NCBI GenBank assembly: GCA_963922205.1
Contig: CAWUHX010000145.1
Span: forward strand, 1-64,000
Length of the DNA stretch: 64,000 nucleotides
Reading direction: 5' to 3'
Source of the DNA: Romanomermis culicivorax
Lineage: Eukaryota > Nematoda > Enoplea > Mermithida > Mermithidae
Shown here: positions 33,831 to 45,500 of the stretch, piece by piece
Layout of the letters: every line of letters begins with the position of its first letter
Numbering within the stretch: the first letter of the stretch is position 1
Program-made: the position numbers and the translations under genes
The notes under the pieces: model-generated
Told to the model about the DNA's origin: nothing
Seen by the model: only the letters and a program-made list of their open reading frames with translations
The model's database searches: none

Positions 33831-35599
33831 TGAGTAGGAAACAAAATTACCGGTTGTGATGCCATTTATCTTTTCTGATATAAAAAATGAAATCTGTTGT
33901 AGTATATCAAAATTGTTGATCAAGTTGATAAAAATCTGGAAATTTTGCAATCATGAGGATTGTGAAATTTTTTTGTACAGCATTGTAGTGACCACCTTCA
34001 CTTTGGCACACTGGTATTATGACTTGTAGGCTCCAAAGCAACAATGTTTATTTCATAAGATTTCAAATTGCAATGTATTGCATTTGTGTGATATATAAAT
34101 GTTCAGGTTTTCTAATGCTTTCAATGAACAGTTGTGATTAATGATTTTAAGTCTACAATGAGAGAATAAATTTGTATACAACTGTGTAGTACTCACTATC
34201 AGTGGATCTTAGAAAATATATTCTAATATAAATCAAGTTAAATTAACAGTCTGAATAGATAATAATTGTGCTTCATTCCTGCATGATGGGAAGACCAGGA
34301 GAGTAGCAGGAGCAGGATTGCTCTCAGGTAATGAGGGTGGGAAGTGGACAAGTTTTTTAATTCCACTCACACCCATATTGAGGCTCATGATAGTAACATT
34401 CGAGCCATTCTTGCTGTATGGAAGAACTGTTAGATAGAATGTATGGTGGTTCTTGAAATCCTACCTGATGAAATGCACAAGTAAGAATTTGTAGCATGCC
34501 TTAGGAGGTGCACCATTCAAAAACACAATTCAGGCTATACAATAATACAGGATGAAATTATACATATAGTTACTGATAAAATTTCTGTCCTCCACTATTT
34601 GGAAAATTTTAGTTAATCTACAGTTGACCTTATAAGAGCCATGCAGTCCGCATATGACTTCAAGCGAAAGTCCGTTCCTACGCCCAAAGTTCTTTTGAAT
34701 CTGAAAAAAATTTACACAACACCCTAAAGGTTTGATTTCCCACATAAGTACTGTTGATCATGGCCAGCTCCTGTTTCTGTGACTCTTTCGAAGTTGGAAA
34801 ACCTTTGGTGAAGGGTTTGAATGGCCAAGACAATATTGGCATTGAAACCATTCCCCAATTTTATTATATTTCAAAAGTAGCATAAAAACAAGGATGTATA
34901 TTTCGGGTAGCTGTAGGCATTTTCATTGCTGGCTACATGGATGAGCTTTGATACACAGGTATCTAGTTGATCTGATAGACCTGAAAGGCAGATCATTAAA
35001 AAAATGCAATCTCTCATTCAAATTGAGCTTACCACCAACAATGAGTTTGATTCCTAGCATTCCATTGCTCCAGCAGTCTGTAGATAAAATGATTGGAACA
35101 TTATTGTAATGCATCAATTTCTTCATATCATATGATATGAAACGAAACATTTTATCCTCAAGCAATCCATTTATTGAGATACAGCTTTGTGAATGCATTA
35201 ATATCTTTAAAAGATTCTATAGTCTTCCAGTGACAAAACAATAGCACTTATCTGACAATTTTTTGAATTAGGCACCTTTATCAAGTCAAACTCTTTCTCT
35301 TCCAGAAGATGCATGAGTGGATCTCGTGACTTATAAATCATTTCAGATTGAGCGGGGTATGATAATACAAGTTGAATTTATCTATAGTTTAATAAAAATG
35401 CATAATTGGCTAGGCTGATGTCATGTTTCTTTTTGCAAATGGACTTGAACTTTTGTAGCATCTCGTCACTACAACTGAAGTTCAAACAATCCTATGATGT
35501 GGTGGGAAGCAGCGGTTTTTGGGGTGACTGAGCCATTCTCAAGAAGAAAAAAACAGGAATCGGTTGTTAATTTAACTAAAAGTATGGGAGAAACGAAAA
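33831..35599. other. no recognisable feature
   Basis: Short frames only, for example 34923-35198 on the minus strand, without known motifs. Confidence 0.35.
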
Positions 35600-37080
35600 A
35601 AATAAAACCCGATTCGAAATTATTGTTAAATTTTGCATCATACGCTTGACCTTTAGGGTTACTGCAATATTGATTATAATTTCAAGAAGAAATATGCATA
35701 TTCTCAAAAAATTATGTGTCCCTCAGTTTTTCTGTACTTAATAGCTTGTAGCTCGGGTTCTATTGCATTTATAATGATAAGTCGTTGATCTGTTGTGTGC
35801 CATTCATTTTTCTACGTTGTGCTAAGTTTTTATGTTTCTATCACCTGTTGCTCAGATTTTATTCATAAGCAAAACAGAGTACATTCAATGAAAAAATCAA
35901 AAATCAAGAATCAGCCATTGATTATAATAAGAATGTTAGGTAATAAAAAAATGAAAACAGATTTGGATTCCTCGCAAATTTTTCGACCATATACTTCATG
36001 TTCAGGGTCACTGCAATATTGATTATAGTTTCAAAAGAGAGGAAAAGCTGTCATTCTATGCTTTTAATGCTAAATGTCAGATAGACATGTTTCAGAAAGC
36101 ACCAAGTGTCAGTAATGCATGTTGTTTTTTTTCACTAAAAGTCAGCTCACTAATCAACGGAACATGGCCTGAGCATCACATGACTTTTGCACCATGTGTC
36201 AGAAAGCATGCATATGACATCACTAAGTGTCAGCATCAGATCTGAGGCATAGTGAAAAATACCAAATGAACAGTTTTTCAGGCCAAAAAAACTAAAAGTC
36301 AGATATTTCCATGCACTATGGGTCAATTTTACATTGTCATGAATGCTGCCCATTCTGATCATGGATGCTGACCAATTTTCGTTGTGAATGCTGCCATCTC
36401 CTCGAAAATGATCACAAAGTCGACCATAGCACCAAGAATATTAGTCATAGAGCTTTGAAACAATCTTTTTTGGATTCCTCGTCAAATTTTGCATCACATT
36501 TCACCTAATCACTTTGATCCTGCTGTAGATTAAAGAATCACGGTTTTTTTTGCCTTCAAAATCAGGTCGATACTAGAATCGCTAGTTTTTTAGACCTACT
36601 TGGTCTGTAACTTGGAATTTTTTTCATCATGTTTTTGGAGATGATCACTCATGCCCAGTTTTTCGATATGATATGCATAAACACGTGTGCAATCAAAATC
36701 AGGCGTCAGATTTGGGCTAACTCATTATCCAACTGGCCCACTTTGCATATTCTCCTCAAAAAATTTTAATTCCACCAGTTTTTCTGTGCTCAAAAGCTTG
36801 TAGATCAATTTCTGTTGCATGGATTCTGATCTACTTTTAATATGTTTTGCACCGTGCATATTTCTACATCATATCAAATTGTTTTTTGTTTCAGTTTTTT
36901 GTTGAAGAGCAAACAAGAGTATTTTTAATCAAAAAATGCAAAAAACAGGAATTGGATTGCAATTACAGCAATACTATCAGAGATATTTGAAAAATAATTG
37001 CAGGTTGGGATTCCTCAGGTTTTTAGCACCAAATACTTGATCTTTGATGTCTATGCACCATTGATTGCAGACTTAGAGTG
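35600..37080. repeat. diverged tandem-like repeat block
   Basis: A motif of the form 'tttggattcctcg-aaattttgca-catac-ttgac-ttt-ggg-tcactgcaatattgatta' recurs near 35640, 35970, 36480 and 37015. A second block, 'agtttttctgt-ctcaa-agcttgtag', recurs near 35726 and 36772. Spacing is irregular (about 330, 510 and 535 bp). This looks like an old satellite or nested repeat. No coding content. Confidence 0.4.
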
Positions 37081-38735
37081 CTGAGAAAACAGAAAGTACA
37101 ATTAGTCAACACTATGTGTCTCAGGTTAGTATGCTTTAGGACATCACTGAGTGTCAGTCTACGAACTTCAGTATATGACAAAAATCCTTGTTTTCTGACT
37201 CTTTCCCTAAGCCTCAGAGCTTGACTGACACAAAGTGATTCACTCGACATGTAAAAACACTAAGCAAGCATCAGACCGCTATTACTATACATCAGGACCT
37301 TGAACTTAGGGTCAGAATTGAGGAACTAAGCATCAGTCTGACCAGATTACTGTAGTTTAGATGGTTTACTCGTGACTACTCTATTCTACCAGAACTATTC
37401 TACTATTGTACGAATAGTTTTGTATTTTGACTAAGCATCAGTACAGACCATGTTTCACCAAGTATCAGATGGGTAACACTCACTCTTTTAACAGTAACTT
37501 ACAACACAAGCCACAGCATTCAGGACCAACCTTCCCCACATGGAACACTGACTTCCAACCAGTGGCAGCTTTCAAAACCAAACATAGAAAAATTTCAGAC
37601 AGGGGAACCCCAAAACTTTTTTTGGGCAGCATTCATGAGATTACAGGCTGCATTCACAAGATTACATTTCAATTGTCAGCATTCATGACTACAAATGCTG
37701 CTATTTTCTTCCATCTTATGAAGTCAACATTCATGAGCTTGGTCAGCATGCAGGACCAACATTTTCTCGTCTAGAGCAAAAGTGAAATGACAGCGTTCAC
37801 TGCTTGAAACAGGTTAATCATACAAACATTCTCTAAAACCTCATGTGGCTTTGAATTGTAGTGCATGCAACATAATTTGCAGTTTTTGGCACAGCATTCC
37901 ATAGTTCATGTAAAATCTATGTAAAAACATGACTTAAATGATCAGATTTATATGAGAAAATTGTAATGACTTTCATTGAAAATATACACAAATTTTATAT
38001 CACTTAAAACAGGCTGTGACCATACATGTATGAAAATTAGCTAGTTTACATATAATCTTCTATGATCAATGATGTCATAGTCATTTCAGACTGAGCATCA
38101 TGCAACTTGATCAGGAAAATTAATTTTCTTTGTATTTATATGGGTGAACAAGGTTCAATTGACACATAGCATAGGTAATAACCACACAATGTGAAAAAAA
38201 ATTGTGGTGATCCTGTAGTATAATATGAAGTTCTATTCATGACTACAAATGCTGTTGACACATTTTCCTGTGGACATATTTTATTGATTTTCTGAATAAC
38301 TCCTTTGTCATGGAGAAATTCGAGGCATTTAGCATATGAAGATGCAATTCTTGATTCATTTGACACAATATCAAACCTAAAATACAAACATAAAGCAAGA
38401 GAAAACCACCTTTCCATGCTGCAGTAAGTGTAAATACTTCTGCATTTCTTGTCATTGTTTAGCATTTTTGGAAAACACTTAATCAGGAAAATTAATTTTC
38501 TTTGTATTTATATAATAAATTCTTCACATTTGTTTGGTTTAGGTTATCTTTTTCATTCCACAAAACCTGTGATACTCAAACAAATTATTAATGAATGTAC
38601 AATGACCTATTTCTTTTAACTAATGACACAATTTAGGTACACTTACATTGACAACATCAAATTTAGTGACGAGGTAAATAACCATGTTTTTTTTCTGAGA
38701 TGATTCCAAAAATTTCTAAGATAGACAAAACTTCA
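37081..38735. other. non-coding, with short dispersed motifs
   Basis: AAGCATCAG / AAGTGTCAG motifs continue from the preceding block to about 37470, and ATTCATGA-type motifs recur at 37625-37740. A 31-bp sequence containing AGGAAAATTAATTTTCTTTG occurs at 38111 and again at 38483. No gene supported. Confidence 0.35.
38728..38735. other. 8-bp target-site duplication, left (AAACTTCA)
   Basis: AAACTTCA precedes the left terminal repeat and is repeated at 40564-40571. Eight base pairs is the usual duplication for Merlin transposons. Confidence 0.85.
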
Positions 38736-38907
38736 GGCCCAACTTAAAATTCCTACTTGTATGGTTAAGCATAGTGCCATAGAAAACATACAGAACAGAG
38801 TGTCTCAGTCAGTAGCCTCGTGTAACTCAAAAAATAATTTATTTATACTCATATATAAATCATACATATCAGTATGTTTGATGGTTATGGCATTTTCTGG
38901 CTTTTTT

Positions 38908-39110
38908 GGTATTTTTGGTATTTCATGGTATTTTTGGTATTTCATGGTATTTTTGGTATTTTATGGTATTTTTGGTATTTTATGGTATTTTTGGTATTTT
39001 ATGGTGTTTTTGGCGTTTTTGGTATTTTATGGTGTTTTTGGTACTTTTTGGTATTTTATGGTGTTTTTGGTATATTGTATGGTGTTTTTGGTACTTTTTG
39101 GTATTTTATG
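38908..39110. repeat. 19-bp minisatellite in the left end of the Merlin element
   Basis: About ten units of the form GGTATTTTTGGTATTTCAT / GGTATTTTTGGTATTTTAT, with later units carrying GGTGTTTTT. The same motif occurs inverted at the right end (about 40395-40500) in fewer units, so the array has expanded at one end only. Long open frames over it (repeated Phe/Trp/Tyr) are artefacts of the repeat. Confidence 0.85.
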
Positions 39111-39301
39111 ATATTTCTAGTAATGTTGCATATTTCATTGGTACTTTGTCATTCGAATTTTTTGAGTAGTTTTATGGTAAAAAAAAATTTATAAAAAAAC
39201 ATACTTCAGAGGATGTACAAACCGTCATAATCTGTATACTTTCCACTGTAATGGAACGAGATTGTACAGAACATTAGAACATATAAACATATAGACATTT
39301 A

Positions 39302-40292
39302 CTACAAAACTTGTTCAATTTTCCACCAATCAGGCATGCTTTTGGCAAAGCTCAGCCAGGCTTCCCATATACCTCTTTCAGAGCTTTTGTGATTCTGATG
39401 AAAAGAAAATTCGTCTAGATGAGCCGATAAGCATTCACAATTTTTAAGTCCATGCATGGATCCTATTCTTTGGTGTATCAATCCCCACAAACCCTCAATA
39501 GTATTTGTATGTGGGCCAGACTCTGCAACGAATTCGCGATTATGGAAGACGACATCATGCGTATAGCCTAAATCGTGAAGTTTCCTGTATCAACTAGCTG
39601 TCATGATAGATTTTTGTACTAGTTGGTATGTGTTTCTCGATCAAAGGCAATAAATGTTCCTTTGAAGCACTGTCGATGAGGTACAAGACACATTTTCGAC
39701 CCAATCTTTGAACTATACCGAACACTAGGTGTGTTTGCTTTGATGTACCTCGTTCGTTCTTTGCTTTTTTGCCCATGAGGCTTTCATCCAATTCAACACT
39801 GACTTCTTCAGTACTGAGAAAACAAGCATCATCAAAAATGAGAGTATTCAAAATTGAAGCTTTTGAGCAAAGTGCATGAAATTTCTCATACCAAGTTAGT
39901 ATAGTCTGATAGGATATTGTATCATTGCCAACCATTCTAACAGCAATATAAGCAGGAACCTCGACTGCAAAAAAATACAGTAAGAGAATAATGTTTTCGA
40001 TAGGCAGTTTGCTGCCTTGAAACACTGAACCATAGCAAATGGATTTTTGTGTGCAACATTGTGGACATTGCCATACCTTTCCATCTGTCAGTTGTGACTT
40101 CTTTTGTAATTTCATAATAGGAGGGCAACGCTTGCGATTGATCTCCTTTACCAACAAATTGTTTTCAAATAAAAATGCTAATGCAGTGTCTTTGTCACTG
40201 TAAATTTTCATAATATCGAATAAATTCATTCTGTGATGAAATCTGATGAAGTGAAATTGCAGGTATATAGGCTTTATTCTGGGAGCAAACAT
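39302..40292 (-). pseudogene. Merlin transposase (broken)
   Basis: The frame from ATG 40292 gives 232 residues: a zinc-ribbon-like region (C56, C76, C79 around KVWQCPQC, then SVFQGSKLPI), a helical region, then the catalytic start VSVELDESLMGKK (D169) and CVLYLIDSASKEHL leading to IYHDS (D231). It stops at TAG near 39597. The rest follows at once in another frame to 39302: RKLHDLGYTHDVVF, then GPHTNTIEGLWGLIH with the third acidic residue, and DWWKIEQVL before the stop. So a stop plus a one-base shift around 39594-39605 separates the second and third catalytic residues. Family: IS1595/ISXO2-type DDE transposase, acting by cut and paste at the element ends. An intron is unlikely at this spot. 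Confidence 0.85.
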
Positions 40293-40563
40293 GAATGAAT
40301 GAATGATTCAAAATAAATAGAATTTTTTGTACCATAAAACTACTCAAAAAATAGAATGACAAAATACCAATGAAATATGCAACATTACTAGAAATATCAT
40401 AAAATACCAAAAAGTACCAAAAACACCATGAAATACCAAAAACACCAAAAAATACCATAAATACCAAAAAATACCATAAATACCATTTATATCTTAAATG
40501 CATTGATGGTATTTTTAAAAACACCACTTCTTTCAAGCACAAGTAGGAATTTTAAGTTGGCCC

Positions 40564-40571
40564 AAACTTCA
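40564..40571. other. 8-bp target-site duplication, right (AAACTTCA)
   Basis: Identical to 38728-38735. Confidence 0.85.
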
Positions 40572-40607
40572 TCCGGTGAGGTGTTCTATTTACTGAATTT
40601 CAAGCCC

Positions 40608-40656
40608 CAAAAGGTAGAACGGTGCACCAAAAGGTAGAATGGTGCACCAAAAAGCC
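40608..40656. repeat. short tandem repeat, 20-bp unit
   Basis: AAAAGGTAGAACGGTGCACC and AAAAGGTAGAATGGTGCACC lie side by side, followed by a partial third unit. Confidence 0.6.
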
Positions 40657-42501
40657 TCCTAATGATATGTTGAGCAAAGTTGCAGAATAAATAAACTTTT
40701 AGCTATTTCAGGCTTGAAAAATCTCTGAAAATAAATTGTTAAAACAGATAGTTCAGACCACTCATGATCAAAAATGATTTTGGCTTCACTCTCTTCATGT
40801 ACCTCACAGGAACTAATACAATGAGCACATTAGCTAGGAGCTGTTTGAAATCATTGTTTATCTGCGAAGTAAAGCATAATCCAATTAAGATAATAGGACT
40901 GTCCCATATGTGCTCAAGTAGAAATCATTTTTCAGTTAAACTACATGATGATATTTGGCACTGTAAAAATGACATTGTGGCAGATTCTGATATTTTCAAA
41001 CAAATGAAATCCTCTTCAGTGCATGTTTGTAATATTGAATGCAATTTTTCCAAAGTTGTGCCTAACATGACCAGCTAGTTTAAATAAACTATGTATTTTC
41101 ATGAGCCATGGTGCCACTCATTTTTCATGAAAATTTTAAAACCATCAAAAGACAAATGAATATCCTTGATAGGAAAATATTTTGAAAAGGGTTCCTTGAT
41201 AAGATGGGAGTGGCATGAGTGATGAATGGTGACAAGAGATTTCTATATCATCTTTAGTTGAGTGGCATTGGCAAAAACTAGTTTTATAATGACTTAATTT
41301 GAAATAAATGCATAGTATACTTTGCCAAAGTCATGTTTCTTTCCATAATGTCTTCAATTTTTGTAGCATCACTTTTATCCAACAAAATTTGAGGGAATCT
41401 CCATGTAACACTGGTGAAAGAAGTAGTTTTTTGGTGCAACGGAACCTAAAAGTCAGAATTCCTGTATCCCAAATTACCAGTATCCCAAATTTCACAACCC
41501 TCAAAGTCCTCTACCAGAGCACCCTATGGGGGGTGTGGATGGTATTACCCTGGTCTTAGATTTGGAAATTCATTCACCACACCAGTAAAAAAACTGATTA
41601 TTGCAAAAAATTTTGGAATGATCATCATAAGTAAGGTATAGTAGTTCGAGAAAAATTGGTCAATGTGTGCTTGAAAGGAATTACTATGTGGTCTTTTTGA
41701 GATGTTTGCTGACTATAAAAAATGAAACTTTTGGGAAAGGAAATCAGCACATTTATATATACTGCTTGTAAAAACTCATTTTATATACAATTGGGAGAAC
41801 AAAAAGTGAGTAATGTAAATATGTGATTTATAAGACAAAAAGATAATCTCAAAAAATTGGGCCATGAGGAAGGAAAATATTATTTTATCAGAATTCTCCC
41901 TCTTCATCCTCTTCTTTCTTTTTTTTCTACTTCAAAAAAATAGTTGTGTTCAGACTGATTGTGATACAAAATAATTGTTTTGATTTTGAAAAACGTGAAA
42001 AAACCACGATTTTCAGACCAAAATGATGTAGAATAATATGGATTCAAAAAAATTGAATTTTTCGAAGGTTAAATATTTTTTCGAATCCATGACTGTTTGA
42101 TCCAAGACTTTTCAAGTCGCTGAATTCGGCATTTATAGAAGTTGAGATGACTCCTGACATAGAAAAAAATTCTGCATTTGAAAGCTGTAAAAAATTAGCA
42201 ATTTTTGTTGAAAAAATGGAAAAGTATCTAAAAAATTGAGTTTTTTTCGGAAACTCTGCCCTTTGTATATTCTTCAAGTCAAGTTGAGATAGGTGTTCTG
42301 GTAAGATGAAAGTTTTTCTACTTTTGAAAACTCAACAGCAGTGACATGCCAATGATCAAAATATTGAGATCTGGAGATTAATTTTTGTCATGTTTCATGA
42401 AATGTTGGATTTTATGAACTCTGGCAGTTCATAATTTCATTTCTTAAGGCATCAATATTACCCATTCAACGCCTAAACCATCTGCCCCACATTAAAAATC
42501 T
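40657..42501. other. no recognisable feature
   Basis: AT-rich DNA with short frames that show no known motif. Confidence 0.35.
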
Positions 42502-45500
42502 ATGCACAAGACTTTGGAGAAAGACGAAGAGATCAAAAAATTGACATCCAAATTGAAAGCAACATCAGAAGAATTGGCCAATTCAAAAGCTAAGTTAATT
42601 TTATCAGAAAACTTGATTTCACGATCAAAGTCTGAAAATTCTCCAAAAGATTTGATAATTTACAATCAGAAAGAAAAGATTCTCAAACTCGAAGCAGTAA
42701 TTTTGCAGAAAAATGTTCAGGATCATGATTATGTAATGAATAAACCAGACTATAATAAAGGTATTCTTGTTGAATTTAAGAATGATAAGAAATTAGCAAT
42801 AATAAAAACTGATTCCAAATTAAATGCAATTTACCACGCAACATTGGAACGAGGCAAAGCTATTTCAATATTGATGCACCAACGTGACAAAGATATTAGA
42901 GTAAATAATTTAGGCGATTTTTTGACTCACTTGTGCAGGGGCAATCTTGTTCCCGATATTGGAATGTGTTTAGGTAAGAGAACTACTTATTGATAACAGC
43001 TGATTATGTCAATCCTCATGGCTATATAATGCCATCTGTGTATCAGCATTGGATAGGTTTGGTCGGCAAGAATTTTCCACAGATATGCATAATTTTAATT
43101 ATTTGGAATTATTATGTATTTTTGTGGTAAATTTTTTGTCCTGAACAGATTTGACTTGTTTAGTTCAGCTTTTGCATCCCACTAAATACTTTTGTATTCT
43201 ACTAACCCAAACTAAGCTGAACAGCTGGAATGTTCCAATTTTTCCTACTAAAGAATTCACACATCCATGATAGTTAAACTTATCGAAGAGAATTTCATCT
43301 CAATTCGGATGCATATGATCTCTAGTAGACATGTACAGCAACAATTTTCCAGGGGTCCACAGACTTTTTGTCAAATGAGTGAGTGGTTGGGTGAGCGAAA
43401 ATTTCAAAAAAGCTCCAAAACATCTTTTTCTTATAAAATATCCATGAAAGTCATCAAAACAATTGATGTCAGGATTATGAGGCTTTACCAGAGTACCAAT
43501 GAATGGTACTCAGGTACTGATACTACTATCTGCATGTATATACTAAATGTTTTTGCATACTACTAAATGCTTTAACATTGCACTGAAAGCTATGCACAAC
43601 TTTAGCTGATTTTTTGCGACAAAATAGCCGAATTAAGGAATATCTTCGATCTATATTGAAGAAAGGCTTGGATTTACGACTTAGCCCATCAGATTCACTC
43701 GATTTCAAGCTCTGTTTGGGTAAGTCAGAATCAGTTTCTCAAATTTTTATGCTTGTATATCATCTAATCACTGGCTAATCAATTTTATTGACATTTCATT
43801 GGTTACTCAATATGTGGTCAGCTCGAAAATTATTTCCAATTTCTTCTTCATTTGACTTTTTCAAAAATTTTGGATTTTCTGTCATTTACAATAAAGATAA
43901 CAACACTAATTACTGTTTTCCAATTTTTCAGGACTTTCTTGGGGTGATTACCGAAAAATAAAGTCATTTATGTCCAAAATTGGTTTCGATTACCTTGCTC
44001 CAACATACAAGGCAATTGAAGAGACAGCAAACAGGAAGGTCAAGTCTGAATTAAAATTTTCAATAATATCAGTGTCTGAAAAACAGGAAAAAGTGGAAAA
44101 ACCTCTCTTGGTCATAACTAATTCAGTAGATTTTATTGAAGAGTGTTGGGCCGAAATTACTTACAATAGGGACACTGTAGATGACCAAAGATTTAATGGC
44201 AAAATTTGGATCGCGATTGGTGGTGACAATGGTGGTGGAACCACAAAATTAACTCTGAGCTTTTTGAATGTTTCTAAACCCAACAGTGTCCATAATACTA
44301 AGTTGATTGGTTTTTTTGAAGGGTCAGATAAAGCAGAAAATATTCGAGCTGCGTTCAGTCAACTATCACCACAAGTACAAAAAATTTGTGAATCACTGAA
44401 GTTATCGTACAAATTGCCTGATGGAAATAATGAAGAAAGAGGAATTGAGTTATTTTTAGTCGGCGACACAATGTTTTCATCATATTTCAATGGCCATCAA
44501 GGACCTGCATCATTGTTTCCCTGCATTTTTTGCCTTATTCAACTTAATGATCTCAAAAAGACTGGATTGGAAAAGATAAGTATATTGGATAAAAGTTACA
44601 AACCAAGAAACATTTGTCCCGATAAGCTAGCTCATTCACAAACTCAATATCCCCTATTTTTGATCAATTCTGAGAATATTGTACCACCAGTATCCCTCTT
44701 GGTCTGTTCAATGATTTTTTCAGACAGATAAGAATTCTCTGTAAGAAAATCGATTTATCCTCAGAATTCAACTATTAATATGAAAAGAAGGATATGAAGA
44801 AAGAAACCTCCATTCAGGCTTTAGCAGGTGAGTATTTTAGAATCACAGATTAGTTGGCAAAAGGATTCCTTTTCGAAAAATTACAACATTGATTTATGAT
44901 AATGCTCTGGATGTTCTTCGAGATTTGAAAATATCTCCAATTTTATATTATATATATATATATATATAAATATACAGGGCCGTGCACGAGGGGGGGGGCG
45001 GGGCGGCTTCGTCCCCATTGAGGCAGCATGCACACAATGTGTCACATAAAATCAACATTTTTTGAGGCTATTCAGTAAAAAAATGTAGTCCGCCCCTCCC
45101 CACATGAAAAAATCCTGGGCATGGCCCTTATACATATATATTATTTCTTTTATGAAATATTTGAATTAAGTGGCAATTTTGGATCGTATTGAAGCACTTA
45201 ATCTCGAAATTAGAAATTTAGAAGAGGACATTCGTGTTTATAAAAAGCTGGAAATGACAATTACGACTTGCTTGGAATCAAATGCTAAGCCCACAAAAAT
45301 TTCTAAGCATTGTTCTTCAAATTTTTGTTTTTCAAGTTTCCCACTTTTCAGAGAGCACTGCAATAGCTTCAATTACTGCTGCAAATGTCCGAATATGATT
45401 CATGTGGTTTGCTCCCTAAATCTTACGAAAAATCAAATGTCAATGGCCAATTCAAATCAATTTCTTTGCTTCGACTGCCGGTCCAGAATGACATTTCGGC

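Larger units (their letters stand above)
38736..40563 (-). mobile_element. Merlin DNA transposon (IS1016-related), 1828 bp
   Basis: Ends are inverted repeats of about 25 bp beginning GGNCCAACTTAAAATTCC, one mismatch apart, flanked by an 8-bp duplication. Inside are a transposase-like gene on the minus strand and subterminal inverted regions made of GGTATTTTT repeats. About 85 bp (39099-39185 versus 40325-40412) is again inverted and nearly identical. The superfamily follows from three agreeing signs: 8-bp duplication, GG-starting ends and an IS1595/ISXO2-like transposase. The transposase is interrupted, so this copy is not autonomous as it stands. Confidence 0.9.

Noticed and set aside
38908-39110. 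CRISPR-like direct repeats
   Set aside because: Units are contiguous without unique spacers, the DNA is eukaryotic, and the array is part of a transposon end.
38761-39194. Overlapping plus-strand ORFs rich in Phe, Trp, Tyr and Val
   Set aside because: They translate the 19-bp GGTATTTTT minisatellite in the end of the Merlin element; low complexity and open in several frames.
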